Positions 37,230-49,511 of a DNA stretch of 64,000 nucleotides are shown piece after piece. The notes beneath the pieces are model-generated. The model was not told the DNA's origin. It saw nothing but the letters and a program-made list of their open reading frames with translations, and searched no databases. Positions within the stretch are counted from its first letter, which is position 1, and each line of letters opens with the position of its first letter. The translations under genes and the position numbers were made by a program. Source of the stretch: Pseudoteredinibacter isoporae (GTDB lineage Bacteria > Pseudomonadota > Gammaproteobacteria > Pseudomonadales > Cellvibrionaceae); NCBI RefSeq assembly GCF_011602085.1, contig NZ_JAAONY010000002.1:1674001-1738000 (forward strand). Reading direction: 5' to 3'.

Positions 37230-38153
37230 ATGTCACGTCGACACGAAAATCTGGATCAATTTCGCGGGTATTACCTACACCCCAAGTTCTGGCCCCTGTG
37301 GCTTTGGTTTAGCCTGCTGTGGCTGGTTGGACGTTTGCCCCTGGTGGCAATTCGCGCACTGGGCACCGGCACCGGTCTGCTGGTGTACAAAGTCGCGAAA
37401 AGCCGACGCCGGGTCACCCTGCGTAATCTGGAATTGTGCTTCCCGGAAAAGTCCGGGCAGGAACGTGAACAAATTGCCAAAGACAGCTTCGCCAGTGGCG
37501 GCATGGCACTTTGGGAGTCCGGCTTGATTTGGTTTGGCAGCCATTCGCGTATGCGCAAAATGCACAAGATTATTGGCCTGGAGCATCTGGAACGTGAGCC
37601 CGGCCAGGCCATTCTCATGCTGGGCATGCACAACGCCTGTCTCGAGATGACCTATGGCCCCCTCGCCTTGCAACACCGCATGAAGATTCTGTTTCGAGTT
37701 CATAACAACCCGTTTTGGGAATATGTCGCCCAGAAAGGCCGTAATCGCTATAACCTGACTCTAATCTCCAACAAGCGGGTTGGGCAATTTGTTCAGCACC
37801 TAAGCGAAGGCGAAACCGGCTTGATTGCTGCTGATCACGACCTGGGGCGCAAAAACAGTATCTTCGTCCCTTTCTTTGGTATTCAAACCGCCACTGTCAC
37901 GACGCCAAGCACCCTGGCCAGCGCAAGTGACGCTAAAGTTGTCTTCAGTTGTGGTTATCGTACAGAGACGGGTTACACCATCGAGATCAAGCCCCTCGAC
38001 AACTTCCCCAGCGACGATATCGAAGCCGATATCGTACGTTTCAGCGCACTGGTAGAAGCCCATGTTCGCGAGCACCCGGGCGAGTATATTTGGATGCATC
38101 GCCGATTTAAGACCCGCCCCGAAGGTGAAGAGTGCCTGTACAAGAAAAAATAA
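37230..38153 (+). CDS. lpxL: Lipid A late acyltransferase (LpxL/HtrB)
   Basis: 307 residues, matching the 306 of LpxL. An N-terminal membrane anchor (FWPLWLWFSLLWLVG) is followed by RRRVTLRNLELCFPEKS. The catalytic HX4E motif is HNACLE in LMLGMHNACLEMTYGP, and AADHDLGRKNSIFVPFFG and the C-terminal WMHRRFKTRPEGE are conserved. It adds a secondary acyl chain (typically laurate) to Kdo2-lipid IVA at the inner membrane. The ATG at 37230 is chosen by length; its ribosome site is weak, and a GTG at 37179 would add 17 residues. Confidence 0.9.
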   Translation: MSRRHENLDQFRGYYLHPKFWPLWLWFSLLWLVGRLPLVAIRALGTGTGLLVYKVAKSRRRVTLRNLELCFPEKSGQEREQIAKDSFASGGMALWESGLIWFGSHSRMRKMHKIIGLEHLEREPGQAILMLGMHNACLEMTYGPLALQHRMKILFRVHNNPFWEYVAQKGRNRYNLTLISNKRVGQFVQHLSEGETGLIAADHDLGRKNSIFVPFFGIQTATVTTPSTLASASDAKVVFSCGYRTETGYTIEIKPLDNFPSDDIEADIVRFSALVEAHVREHPGEYIWMHRRFKTRPEGEECLYKKK

Positions 38154-38196
38154 GCTTCCCAGGCCCAATCGCCTGCTATTGCTGAGCCAAAATCAC

Positions 38197-38226
38197 CTGA
38201 CAGCCGGGGCGTTGGGGCAGTATAAT
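38197..38226 (+). promoter_or_regulatory. leuS: Sigma-70 promoter of leuS operon
   Basis: CTGACA (38197-38202) and TATAAT (38221-38226) are 18 bp apart, 35 bp before the leuS start codon. No T-box-like or attenuator structure is seen in the short leader. Confidence 0.7.
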
Positions 38227-38254
38227 CTGTCCTTTTTGCCACCCCGGTTGATAG

Positions 38255-40885
<2,631 letters not shown>

Positions 40886-40906
40886 GCGTTCACAGGAATA
40901 ATTACA

Positions 40907-41422
40907 ATGAAAAGCTTTGTGCAAGTCAGCATGATCACCGGACTGGTATTGTTAATGGCCGCCTGCGGCTGGCAACTGCGCGGTCAGGTTGAGCTTGGGA
41001 AAGATATTGGCACGCTGTATGTCAGCTCGCCCGACGCCGAGCTCCTGCGAGATCTGAAACAAGCCCTGCGCCGCAACGATATTGCCTTGAGCGACAGCAA
41101 CGCCGAGGCTGACTACAATCTCAGCCTGCAAACCATGCGCTTTGACCGTCGCACAGCCGCTGTCGGCAGCCAGATTCTGGCCGCCGAATACGAGCTGAAT
41201 ATGCAGGTCGATTACCAAATCGCGCAATTGAAAACGGAAGAAGGCAAAAAGCCTTATGTAGACGGCGCTCGTGCCAGCACCATTCGCAGCTACGCCTACG
41301 ATCCAAACAACACCCTGGGCAAAGATCAGGAAGAACGCCAGCTACGCCGTGAAATGCGCAGCGAAATCGTGCAACAAATTTTGCGCCGCCTGGCCCTGAT
41401 CAGCCAGAGCAACGAAGACTAG
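40907..41422 (+). CDS. lptE: LPS-assembly lipoprotein LptE
   Basis: 171 residues. The signal peptide ends in a lipobox, LLMAAC, followed by GWQLRGQVEL, the usual start of mature LptE (RlpB). LptE plugs the LptD barrel in the outer membrane and is needed for LPS export. It follows leuS by 21 bp and is 3 bp before holA, so the three are one operon. Confidence 0.95.
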   Translation: MKSFVQVSMITGLVLLMAACGWQLRGQVELGKDIGTLYVSSPDAELLRDLKQALRRNDIALSDSNAEADYNLSLQTMRFDRRTAAVGSQILAAEYELNMQVDYQIAQLKTEEGKKPYVDGARASTIRSYAYDPNNTLGKDQEERQLRREMRSEIVQQILRRLALISQSNED

Positions 41423-41425
41423 GCC

Positions 41426-42475
41426 ATGGCCAAACTGCGCGCCGAGCAACTGCAAGCCAGCTTAAAAAAAGAACTTAAGCCGGTATACCTGATCAGCGGA
41501 GAAGAACCTCTGCTGGCTCAGGAACTCGCTGACGAAGTGCGAGCCAGCGCGCGAAAGCAGGGTTTTACGGAACGTGAAGTGTTGCATGTTGACCGCAGTT
41601 TCGACTGGAACCTTCTTCTCGACAGCGCCAATGCCATGTCGCTGTTTGCCGAAAAGAAAATTATCGAACTCAATATGCCCGGCGGCAAACCTGGCACTGA
41701 AGGCAGCAAGGCGCTGGTTCAGTTTTGCGACAACGCCAACGACGATAATATTCTGCTGATCCACAGCGGCAAACTCGATCAAAGCCAGCAGCGCAGTAAA
41801 TGGTTCAAAGCCCTGGAAAAGCTGGGGCACTGTGTTCAAATCTGGCCCATCAAAGCCGCTCAATTACCCCATTGGATCAAACAGCGTTTACAGCAGGCAC
41901 AACTTAGCGCCGATCCGCAGGCCATTGAAATTCTCTGTGCCCGAGTGGAAGGCAACTTGCTCGCCGCCGCGCAGGAAATTGAAAAGCTTAAGCTGCTTGC
42001 TGAAGAGCAACACATCAGCAGCGACCTGATGAACAGCGTTGTCGCCAATAGCGCACGCTATGATATTTTTGATCTCGCCGACAAGGCATTGATGGGCGAC
42101 GCCCAAGCCTGCACCCGAACCTTGCAAGGCTTAAAAAGCGAAGGTACTGATGCCATTCCCGTGCTGTGGGCATTAGCGCGCGAAATCCGCAGCTTGAATC
42201 AAATAGCCCATGCTCAGGATCAAGGTCAAAATTTTGATTGGGCCGCAAAAAATGCAGGTGTGTGGGACAAACGTAAACCTTTAGTCGGCGCCGCTCTGAG
42301 ACGTCTCAACAAAGCTCAACTGGAATTACTGCTGCGCAAGGCCAACGGCATTGATAAAGCGGCGAAAGGCATGCGCAAAGCCGATGCCTGGAGTGAGCTG
42401 ATGGATTTATGTCTTTGCCTCTGTGGCCAAAACAGCCTGCACCCCAGTTTGCAACGTTTGTCACTCAGTCTTTAG
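41426..42475 (+). CDS. holA: DNA polymerase III subunit delta
   Basis: 349 residues. The N-terminal part reads LKPVYLISGEEPLLAQELADEVR, where the SGEE segment is typical; an AAA+-like middle and a C-terminal collar domain (KADAWSELMDLCLCLCG) follow. Delta opens the beta clamp in the clamp loader. Its ATG is 3 bp after the lptE stop, indicating coupling. Confidence 0.95.
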   Translation: MAKLRAEQLQASLKKELKPVYLISGEEPLLAQELADEVRASARKQGFTEREVLHVDRSFDWNLLLDSANAMSLFAEKKIIELNMPGGKPGTEGSKALVQFCDNANDDNILLIHSGKLDQSQQRSKWFKALEKLGHCVQIWPIKAAQLPHWIKQRLQQAQLSADPQAIEILCARVEGNLLAAAQEIEKLKLLAEEQHISSDLMNSVVANSARYDIFDLADKALMGDAQACTRTLQGLKSEGTDAIPVLWALAREIRSLNQIAHAQDQGQNFDWAAKNAGVWDKRKPLVGAALRRLNKAQLELLLRKANGIDKAAKGMRKADAWSELMDLCLCLCGQNSLHPSLQRLSLSL

Positions 42476-42496
42476 TTCTCAAAACCACAACAGCAC

Positions 42497-43639
42497 ATGC
42501 CCCAAGTCGCCGAAACCCAATTCAGCCTCCACGACAAAAGCTGGAGCCTAAAACGCTTTCCCTTTCGCAAACACGAGACTCTACGCGCCTGGGATGCCGC
42601 CGATGAATTATTGCTGCAAGAAGTTGCTGGCAGTATTAAGCAAAATGAGACAGTTCTGATTCTAAACGATGGCTTTGGTGCATTAGCCACTGTACTTGCC
42701 GACCATAACGTGCATTGGATCAACGACTCCTTTATCAGCGAACAAGCTTGCCGACAGAACGTGCAAGAAAATCATGGCGTAGAAGCCACATTAAACTGCC
42801 ACAACAGCCTGAGCTGGCCAGACATCACCTTCGACTGGGTGCTGATCAAACTTCCTAAAAGTCATGCCCAACTCGAAGACCAACTCTATCGTCTGAAAAG
42901 CTGTCTGCATTCCGAGAGCAAAATCGTTGCCAGTGCCATGACCAAAAATCTGCACCGCCAAACGATCAAACTGTTTGAAAAACTGATTGGTGAGAGCCAC
43001 ACATCGCTGGCCAAAAAGAAAGCTCGCCTGCTGTTTGCCAAAGCTGAGCATCTGACACCAGCCGCCTCACCCTACCCTAAACACTACTCTCTGAGTGAAT
43101 ATCAACTGGATGTTTTTAATCACGCCGCTGTGTTTTCCCAACAAAAACTGGACATCGGCACCGCTTTCCTGCTTGAGCATTTTCCGGAGAAAGAAGATTG
43201 CGAGACAATTATTGACCTCGGCTGTGGCAATGGATTGCTGGGCCTGCGAGCCGCACAATTGTACCCCGAGGCAAAGCTTGAGTTTTACGACGAATCCCAC
43301 TCGGCCATCGCCAGTGCTCAGCTGAACGCTGAGAAGAACCAATTGAGCAACGAGCGCTTACGCTTTGTTCACGGCGACTGTTTGGAACAAGCAACACCTA
43401 ACAGCGCCGATTTGATCTTAAACAACCCTCCTTTTCACCAACAACACAGCATTTCCAGCCACATAGCCAAACAGATGTTTCGTCAAAGCTGGAAGACGCT
43501 AAGAAAAGGGGGAGAGTTATGGGTCGTTGCCAATCGACACCTTGGCTACCACAAGGACTTACAAGCCTTGTTTGGCAATCAGAAGGTCGCTCACAGCAAC
43601 AGCAAGTTTGTCATATTAAAAGCACGAAAAAATCGCTAA
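42497..43639 (+). CDS. rlmG: 23S rRNA (guanine-1835-N2)-methyltransferase RlmG
   Basis: 380 residues in two methyltransferase-like halves. The N-terminal half is degenerate. The C-terminal half has the SAM motif TIIDLGCGNGLLGLRAAQLYP and the N2-guanine signature LILNNPPFHQQHSI. The length is that of RlmG, not the shorter RsmC, though the two are related. It lies 21 bp after holA with a weak ribosome site, so it may be translated at a low level from the leuS transcript. It is convergent with the GGDEF/EAL gene. Confidence 0.88.
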   Translation: MPQVAETQFSLHDKSWSLKRFPFRKHETLRAWDAADELLLQEVAGSIKQNETVLILNDGFGALATVLADHNVHWINDSFISEQACRQNVQENHGVEATLNCHNSLSWPDITFDWVLIKLPKSHAQLEDQLYRLKSCLHSESKIVASAMTKNLHRQTIKLFEKLIGESHTSLAKKKARLLFAKAEHLTPAASPYPKHYSLSEYQLDVFNHAAVFSQQKLDIGTAFLLEHFPEKEDCETIIDLGCGNGLLGLRAAQLYPEAKLEFYDESHSAIASAQLNAEKNQLSNERLRFVHGDCLEQATPNSADLILNNPPFHQQHSISSHIAKQMFRQSWKTLRKGGELWVVANRHLGYHKDLQALFGNQKVAHSNSKFVILKARKNR

Positions 43640-43669
43640 ACCGAATTGAGGCCAAAAGAATTCATGGAG

Positions 43670-43692
43670 TAAAGCTCTGAATAAGAGCTTTA
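43670..43692. terminator. Hairpin between convergent rlmG and GGDEF/EAL genes
   Basis: TAAAGCTC and GAGCTTTA form a perfect 8-bp stem with a 7-nt loop, 31 bp after rlmG and overlapping the stop codon of the opposing gene. There is no strong U-tract on either strand. Confidence 0.4.
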
Positions 43693-45969
43693 AATGCCAT
43701 GACCGATATCATTGGAGGCGACCAATTCGAGCTTTCTTCGGATATGACAAAAACTCTCTTCAACTTCGTTTGCCGAAATTGGTTTGGAAAAGAAAAAGCC
43801 CTGGGCATAATCACAGCCCTGTTTTTTCAACCATTGTTTCTGATCACTGCTTTCGATGCCTTCTGCCACCACTTTCAACCCCATATTGTGGCCAAGGTCG
43901 ATAATCGATTTGGCTATCGCAGCGTCATTGGAATCGTGATAAATATCGCGAATAAAACTGCGATCAATTTTGAGCGTATCAATCGGGAAACGTTTCAAAT
44001 AGGCGAGTGAAGAATAGCCCGTCCCAAAATCATCCATAGCCAAAGCAACCCCCATGGAATGCAAACGTTTCAACATTTGCACGGATTGCTGGGCATTTTC
44101 CATGGCTGAGGACTCTGTGATTTCCAACTCCAAACAGGAAGGTTCCAATTGATGCTTATCCAATACAGATTGAATGAAATCAGGAAACTCTATCTGGAGA
44201 AACTGTCGCGGTGACAGGTTGACGGCTACCGAGCCCACTTTGAAGCCGCGATCCAACCAAAGACGCTGTTGTCGACAGGCCTCATCCAGAACCCATTTTC
44301 CCAGAGGAACAATGAGACCGGTTTCTTCAGCCATAGGAATAAATTCACCAGGCGACATCACTTCGCCGTTATCCAGATCCCATCTCACCAAAGCTTCCAC
44401 ACCAATAATTCGGCCATCGTGCAAATCGATCTTAGGCTGATACACCAAGCGTAGCTTGTCATATTTAATGGCCTTGCGCAGATCATTTTCAATCAACAAG
44501 GATTCAACCGCTTTATCGTTCATGGAGTGATTGAACAGGCGATAGGTATTTTTGCCTTCTGCTTTTGCGCGGTACATTGCCACATCCGCATGTTTGAGAA
44601 GGGTTTCGCTATCGTCACCATCCTCGGGATAAACACTTACCCCAATGCTTAATGTGCTGGTAATGTCATAACCGCGCAACTCGCAAGGTGTTGCCCCAAT
44701 CGCAAGGATCTTTTCTGTCACCAGTGTAACGTCTTCATGACTGTGAATATCTTCAATCACCAGTACAAACTCATCCCCCCCGAGACGAGCAACGGTATCG
44801 ACCTGGCGCACACAAGAAACTAAACGTTCTGCGATAATTTTCAGCAGAGCATCACCCGCATCATGGCCAAAGCTATCGTTTACGTATTTAAAACGATCCA
44901 CGTCCAGCAGCATAATCGCCACTTGAGAATGATTGCGTCGTGCCCTCGCCAGACTGTGCAACAGGCGTTCGTGAAAAAGTGTTCGATTGGGCAGGCCGGT
45001 AAGCTCATCATGAAATGCCAGATGGTTCAGTCGCTTTTGCTGTTCCTGCATGGCAATTTCGGATTCTTTGCGTTCGGTAATATCCGTACAGATCGCACAA
45101 CTGGCAAACAGTTTCCCCTGTTGATCAAGCAAAGGAAAACGATTGATCCAATAGTATTGGCTTTTGCCCTCGGATGATTCGAATGAGAACTCCCAATCCG
45201 CATTCACTTCATCTTCCGATTCCGGGCGACCCTGCCAGAGGGCCTGTGCAATGGTATCTGGGAACAGAGAGTAAACATGATGCCCGTTGTAGCGGGTATT
45301 TGCGGCTTCAGATAATTCATCATTGAGGTGATGATCACTGCTTAAAATGACATTGCCATCCAAATCCACCACGGAAATAAATACCGGGGAATGATCAAGA
45401 ATGGAACGTAAATACACCTCACTGGCCCACAGAGCCTGCTCAGCCACCTTGGCTTTTTCCAACTGCTGATGATGCCGCCAGGTGATGGTCAGGTGCTGCA
45501 ACACCAAACCACAAAACACCTCAAGCTGCTGGCAATCGCCCAACAGTTTTTTGGCTTCTTTTTTCGAGAGGCTCAGTTCCAGGTATATCAGCCCAATGGG
45601 GTCTGACTCTTCACCGATGGGGATACAGGCAATACTCTGGCACTCGTCCCGCAGAATTTTATCCTGCACCACAGGATCGTCAGCCTTGCACAGTCGGGCG
45701 CTTGCCGAGCTGTGACACTGCTGTACCAGTTCAGGGGAGATTTTACGGAAATGCAGAAGGTCGGTATTCAGGACAGTGACACTGTCATTAATCGCGGTGC
45801 CGCGCACCCAATGTTGCCCAGACTCGCAAGTCAGCAGCACAACTCGGGCAACCGAGGGCAGCTCGCTCCAGCTTTTCAGCAGCCACAGAACCAGTTCTCG
45901 ATGTGGTTTGCTGACCACCAGCTGATAAAAGCGCCGCATGAGATCAACGGCGGCTAACTGCTTAGACAT
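43690..45969 (-). CDS. GAF-PAS-GGDEF-EAL cyclic di-GMP signalling protein
   Basis: 759 residues. A GAF-like region covers about 20-165 (ACIPIGEESDPIGLIYLEL). A PAS domain with PAC motif covers 185-300 (ILDHSPVFISVVDLDGNV, FASCAICTDITERKESE). The GGDEF domain has GGDEF at 397-401 and FHDELTGLPNRTLFHERLL before it. The EAL domain has VEALVRW at 524-530 and the downstream DDFGTGYSSLAYL. Both catalytic motifs are intact, so it may make or break cyclic di-GMP. No transmembrane helix is seen, so the inputs are cytoplasmic. It is 88 bp beyond the DASS transporter gene on the same strand. Confidence 0.93.
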   Translation of the reverse strand: MSKQLAAVDLMRRFYQLVVSKPHRELVLWLLKSWSELPSVARVVLLTCESGQHWVRGTAINDSVTVLNTDLLHFRKISPELVQQCHSSASARLCKADDPVVQDKILRDECQSIACIPIGEESDPIGLIYLELSLSKKEAKKLLGDCQQLEVFCGLVLQHLTITWRHHQQLEKAKVAEQALWASEVYLRSILDHSPVFISVVDLDGNVILSSDHHLNDELSEAANTRYNGHHVYSLFPDTIAQALWQGRPESEDEVNADWEFSFESSEGKSQYYWINRFPLLDQQGKLFASCAICTDITERKESEIAMQEQQKRLNHLAFHDELTGLPNRTLFHERLLHSLARARRNHSQVAIMLLDVDRFKYVNDSFGHDAGDALLKIIAERLVSCVRQVDTVARLGGDEFVLVIEDIHSHEDVTLVTEKILAIGATPCELRGYDITSTLSIGVSVYPEDGDDSETLLKHADVAMYRAKAEGKNTYRLFNHSMNDKAVESLLIENDLRKAIKYDKLRLVYQPKIDLHDGRIIGVEALVRWDLDNGEVMSPGEFIPMAEETGLIVPLGKWVLDEACRQQRLWLDRGFKVGSVAVNLSPRQFLQIEFPDFIQSVLDKHQLEPSCLELEITESSAMENAQQSVQMLKRLHSMGVALAMDDFGTGYSSLAYLKRFPIDTLKIDRSFIRDIYHDSNDAAIAKSIIDLGHNMGLKVVAEGIESSDQKQWLKKQGCDYAQGFFFSKPISANEVEESFCHIRRKLELVASNDIGHGI

Positions 45970-46057
45970 CTCACCATCCTAAACCACTACTTCCCCATTC
46001 ATTGGGGAATAACACAGTAGATAGGCTAGCGGCGTGTGGCGCTTAAACTTTAATTTG

Positions 46058-47476
46058 TTAGCCGAAGGCGCCCAGCGTCAACAGCACGAAACTGCAGCCA
46101 CTGATGACGAGCACTGCAATCAGGTTGATGGCAAAACCGTTGCTCACCATGTCGGCAATACGCACCTGGCCGGTTCCAAAAACGATCGCATTGGGCGCAG
46201 TTGCCACTGGCAACATAAAGGCACAGCTCGATGCCAGCGCGGCAGGCAACATAATTAATGCGGGCTCCATTTCTGCGGCGATTGCCGTGGCCGCAAGAAT
46301 CGGCATCAATAGTGTGGCTGTTGCGGTGTTACTGGTGACTTCTGTTAGGAAGGCCACCCCCAGACCCAGCAAAACCAGTAGCAGCAAAACCGGCAATTGA
46401 TTAAAGCCCGCCAACGCTTCACCAATGGCCTGGCTCAAGCCAGTCGCGGTAAACGCTTTGGCAATGGCAATACCACCTGCAAACAACAGCAGAACACCCC
46501 AATGAATCTGGTTGGCGCTTTGCCAATCCAACAGACGCCCACCTTCTCCGTCCGGAATAATAAACAGAACCAATACAGCAAACAGAGCCACAGAGCCGTA
46601 GTTCGCCGTTGGCAGCCACTGCCCCCAACCACCGGACGGGCCTTTCAGCGTAATCCAGGCCAGAGCCGTGAGAGCAAAGATCAGCATCACTCGACGCTCA
46701 GCCTTGCGCCAGCCGCCCAGCTCGGGCAATTCCAGCATACTGGTATCGGTACCCAGCTTTCGGCTTAGCCAAAAACCGGCCAAAGGCACCAGAAGTATCA
46801 CCACCGGCAAGGACCACTGCATCCAATCCACAAACGTCAGCTCAACCCCGGTAGCGTCCTGATAAGCCTGCATCATAATCACATTAGCCGGGGTTCCAAT
46901 CGGCGTGCCCAAACCGCCAATGCTGGCGGCATAGGCGATCCCGAGAAGCAAGGCGATCATCAATTTACGATCATCGCTCTTTTCGAGAACCGCCAGAGCG
47001 ACTGGCAACAACATCAAGGTTGTTGCGGTATTGGAAATCCACATGGAGAGCAAGGCGGAAGCCGCCATAAAACCCAACACCAAACGACGCTGGGAGCCAC
47101 CACCAAACAAACCCACCATGCCCAGAGCAACCCGGCGATGAGCCCCGCTTTTTTCCATCGCCTTGGACAACATCGCACCGCCCATCAGAAGAATAATCAA
47201 CGGACTGCCATAGGCCAGCGCCACATCTTTAGGGCTCAGAATACCCAGCAAGGGAAACACACCTAACGGAATCAAGGACGTTGCTGGAATCGGAATGGGT
47301 TCAAACATCCACCATAGAGCACAGAGCAAGGTAAGCGCTGCCGTCATAGCCGCATTGACAGGCCAGCCACTCTGCCACATCAACACACCCAAAATACAAG
47401 CCAGCACCGGAGCCAGCCAAATCATATTACGCTTGACCAGTGCCAAGACCGGAACGGACTGCGTCGTTTCAGACAT
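46058..47476 (-). CDS. DASS (SLC13) family anion/dicarboxylate transporter
   Basis: 472 residues with about 12 membrane segments. Family motifs are SNTATTLMLLPVALAV, in the first substrate loop, and SNTATATLLMPILAATA, in the second; the repeated SNT motifs bind substrate and sodium in CitT/VcINDY-type carriers. Likely substrates are C4-dicarboxylates, citrate or sulfate; the sequence does not decide. It starts 17 bp after the exported protein gene, probably in the same operon. Confidence 0.9.
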   Translation of the reverse strand: MSETTQSVPVLALVKRNMIWLAPVLACILGVLMWQSGWPVNAAMTAALTLLCALWWMFEPIPIPATSLIPLGVFPLLGILSPKDVALAYGSPLIILLMGGAMLSKAMEKSGAHRRVALGMVGLFGGGSQRRLVLGFMAASALLSMWISNTATTLMLLPVALAVLEKSDDRKLMIALLLGIAYAASIGGLGTPIGTPANVIMMQAYQDATGVELTFVDWMQWSLPVVILLVPLAGFWLSRKLGTDTSMLELPELGGWRKAERRVMLIFALTALAWITLKGPSGGWGQWLPTANYGSVALFAVLVLFIIPDGEGGRLLDWQSANQIHWGVLLLFAGGIAIAKAFTATGLSQAIGEALAGFNQLPVLLLLVLLGLGVAFLTEVTSNTATATLLMPILAATAIAAEMEPALIMLPAALASSCAFMLPVATAPNAIVFGTGQVRIADMVSNGFAINLIAVLVISGCSFVLLTLGAFG

Positions 47477-47493
47477 AGATTTTTATTCTTGAT

Positions 47494-48408
47494 TTAGTTG
47501 AGGAAGGTCCAATTTGCGGTTGCCTGGGGGAGGAAACCGGATTGTCGCATGGCACGGGCAATATTGCCTTTGACTCGCAATTTGCGCATACCTCTCTGGA
47601 GCGAGAAATAGGTGCGCTTACCCTTTGGGTGCAGACGACTGATAATAAAATGTCTCGTCCCGCTGACTTTCAGCTTCACGCCTGGGACTGGCGATAACAA
47701 CTTTTCAAGGTATTGCAGTGGGCGATCGGCCGACGCGGTAAACGGCGCGGCAATCAAATCACTGGCACCCGCACAGGATTGCTTGGCAATTTGATTCCAG
47801 TCGTTGCTCAGGGAAAGATCGGCCACCTCAAGGGATTGCAGTAATTCAGTTACCATTGGCCAATTGGCGTGGGAGCTTAATCTGAATTGTTGCAAACCGG
47901 ACAAGTCGATAATCGACATCGGACGACCACAGCTATACAAACCCAGTTGAAATTCCCCTTGGCGAATGATCGGGTCACTCACCCAAAGGGATTTGGCTCG
48001 GCTTTGCGTTCGCTCTCGCCAGATGGAAACACCACCCAACAATGCCTCGCCTTTTTCTACCTTGGAGAGAATACTGAAACTGGGAGCGGATTTGATTTTG
48101 ATCTCACCTTTCACACCACCCAGTTGCAGAGCCTGCACCAACAGAACCAGTTCAATCACTTCGAGGTTGGTAAACGGGTCTTGATGCTTGGCGGTGTATT
48201 CGGAGTTGAAACGGTAATCTCTGATATCGCTCAATTGGCGGCCAGCTGTAAAATCCCTGAAACCTGTGACGACGGGCGCGGGCGCCAGAATGACGGTCGT
48301 GCCATCAGCGTGGGCCGGCAGGCATAGCACTGAAAGGGGCAATAGAACCGCCACCATCAGTAAGGTTTTTAATTTACCTATGCCTTGCAACATCCAATGC
48401 GCATCCAT
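47494..48408 (-). CDS. Exported protein of unknown function, binding-protein-like
   Basis: 304 residues, not recognised as a named family. A signal peptide (LLMVAVLLPLSVLCLPAHADG) ends near residue 35. The mature part has alternating strand and helix segments (LEVIELVLLVQALQL, ALLGGVSIWRERTQSRAKSLWVSDPIIRQGEF) reminiscent of type 2 periplasmic binding proteins, including a duplicated lobe order, but without a clear substrate motif. It is 17 bp upstream of the DASS transporter, so it may serve that carrier or sense its substrate. The start at 48408 is weakly supported; an internal ATG (MLQGIGK) would also give a signal peptide. Confidence 0.7.
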   Translation of the reverse strand: MDAHWMLQGIGKLKTLLMVAVLLPLSVLCLPAHADGTTVILAPAPVVTGFRDFTAGRQLSDIRDYRFNSEYTAKHQDPFTNLEVIELVLLVQALQLGGVKGEIKIKSAPSFSILSKVEKGEALLGGVSIWRERTQSRAKSLWVSDPIIRQGEFQLGLYSCGRPMSIIDLSGLQQFRLSSHANWPMVTELLQSLEVADLSLSNDWNQIAKQSCAGASDLIAAPFTASADRPLQYLEKLLSPVPGVKLKVSGTRHFIISRLHPKGKRTYFSLQRGMRKLRVKGNIARAMRQSGFLPQATANWTFLN

Positions 48409-48615
48409 ATCGTGAAATCGAGCCCTCTATTCTACCCAGCTGATGCTGGCTATCAATGCTTATGAAAAAATCCGTTAATTTAGTAATTGGCGCGTCAAAC
48501 AGGTCTTCTTTTCAGCCCGCCCACCTTGGCACAAGACCTTTATAAATAGCAAGCACTTACAAACATGGTAATATTCCACCCCTGAAACCGCTGTTAGAAA
48601 TAAATAATCTAGGTA

Positions 48616-48630
48616 AAGGGGTAGCCCCTT
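48616..48630. other. Small GC hairpin in 329-bp divergent gap
   Basis: AAGGGG-TAG-CCCCTT lies in the gap 48409-48737 between divergent genes. The rest of the gap is AT-rich and holds the promoters of both genes, none of which I could define. Confidence 0.35.
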
Positions 48631-48737
48631 ATTACTCTAATACATATAAATGTCACACTTTACCTTAACAATCTGCTCACGAATTGGCCGACAACGATTA
48701 AAATATGGGCATTTATCGTCAGCAGCGACAGGCACTT

Positions 48738-49484
48738 ATGGAACTGGATAAGCCACTATTTTGTATTGCCCATCGCGGAGGCTCTCAGCGATATGAGAAC
48801 ACCTTGCGCGCCATTGAACGAGCACTCAAGCTTGGCGTCGATGCCATTGAAATCGATGTCTGGAATGTCCGTGGGGAACTGCTGGTCTTTCATGACCGCC
48901 GGCTGTCCCATGCCCCCTTTCAGGATGCCCTGCTCGTCCAGCAGGACCCCAAACTCCTTCGGCAAACCGCCTTGCCCTGTGGCGAACACATTCCCACCCT
49001 CCTGGAGGTAATGGAACTGATTGGAGATCGCGCATTGCTGAACATTGAGCTAAAGGGCCCCGGATGCGTGAAAGCGGTGAGTCATCAGATCGAAGAATAT
49101 GTGCAATATGGCCAGGGAAGCTACGAGTCCTATTTGATCTCAAGCTTCGATCATGTCCAGTTGCACAAGCTCAGTCAGCGCCTGCCCGAAGTCAAACGCG
49201 GCGCATTGTTTGCCGGCGTGCCCCTGGACTATGCCGCTTGTTGTGAGCAACTCAATGCCTATTCCCTGCACGCCTGCATCGGCTTTTTGCGCCAGGGCCT
49301 AATCGATGACGCCAGCGCGAGAGGATTCAAAACCTGGGTGTATACAGTGAATCACGAAGAGGACATGGGCCATCTGGCCGCAATGGGGGTCGACGGTGTG
49401 TTTACCGACTTTCCAGAAAAGGTATTGGCGCTGAACGAGGAATTTCGTCAACGCCACCCCAAGGTTGAAGGTGGCCACTTCTAA
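48738..49484 (+). CDS. ugpQ: Cytoplasmic glycerophosphodiester phosphodiesterase
   Basis: 248 residues. The GDPD active site is AHRGGSQRYENTLRAIERAL, with catalytic His and Arg, and the metal ligands VDAIEIDVWNVRGELLVFHDRRL follow. The C-terminal WVYTVNHEEDMGHLAAMGVDGVFTDFPEK is characteristic. No signal peptide, so a UgpQ-like cytoplasmic enzyme releasing glycerol 3-phosphate from glycerophosphodiesters. ATG 48738 is preferred (ACAGG upstream); ATG 48705 has no ribosome site. Convergent with lipA. Confidence 0.85.
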   Translation: MELDKPLFCIAHRGGSQRYENTLRAIERALKLGVDAIEIDVWNVRGELLVFHDRRLSHAPFQDALLVQQDPKLLRQTALPCGEHIPTLLEVMELIGDRALLNIELKGPGCVKAVSHQIEEYVQYGQGSYESYLISSFDHVQLHKLSQRLPEVKRGALFAGVPLDYAACCEQLNAYSLHACIGFLRQGLIDDASARGFKTWVYTVNHEEDMGHLAAMGVDGVFTDFPEKVLALNEEFRQRHPKVEGGHF

Positions 49485-49511
49485 TATGGCCCAACCCTGC
49501 AGATTACAAAC

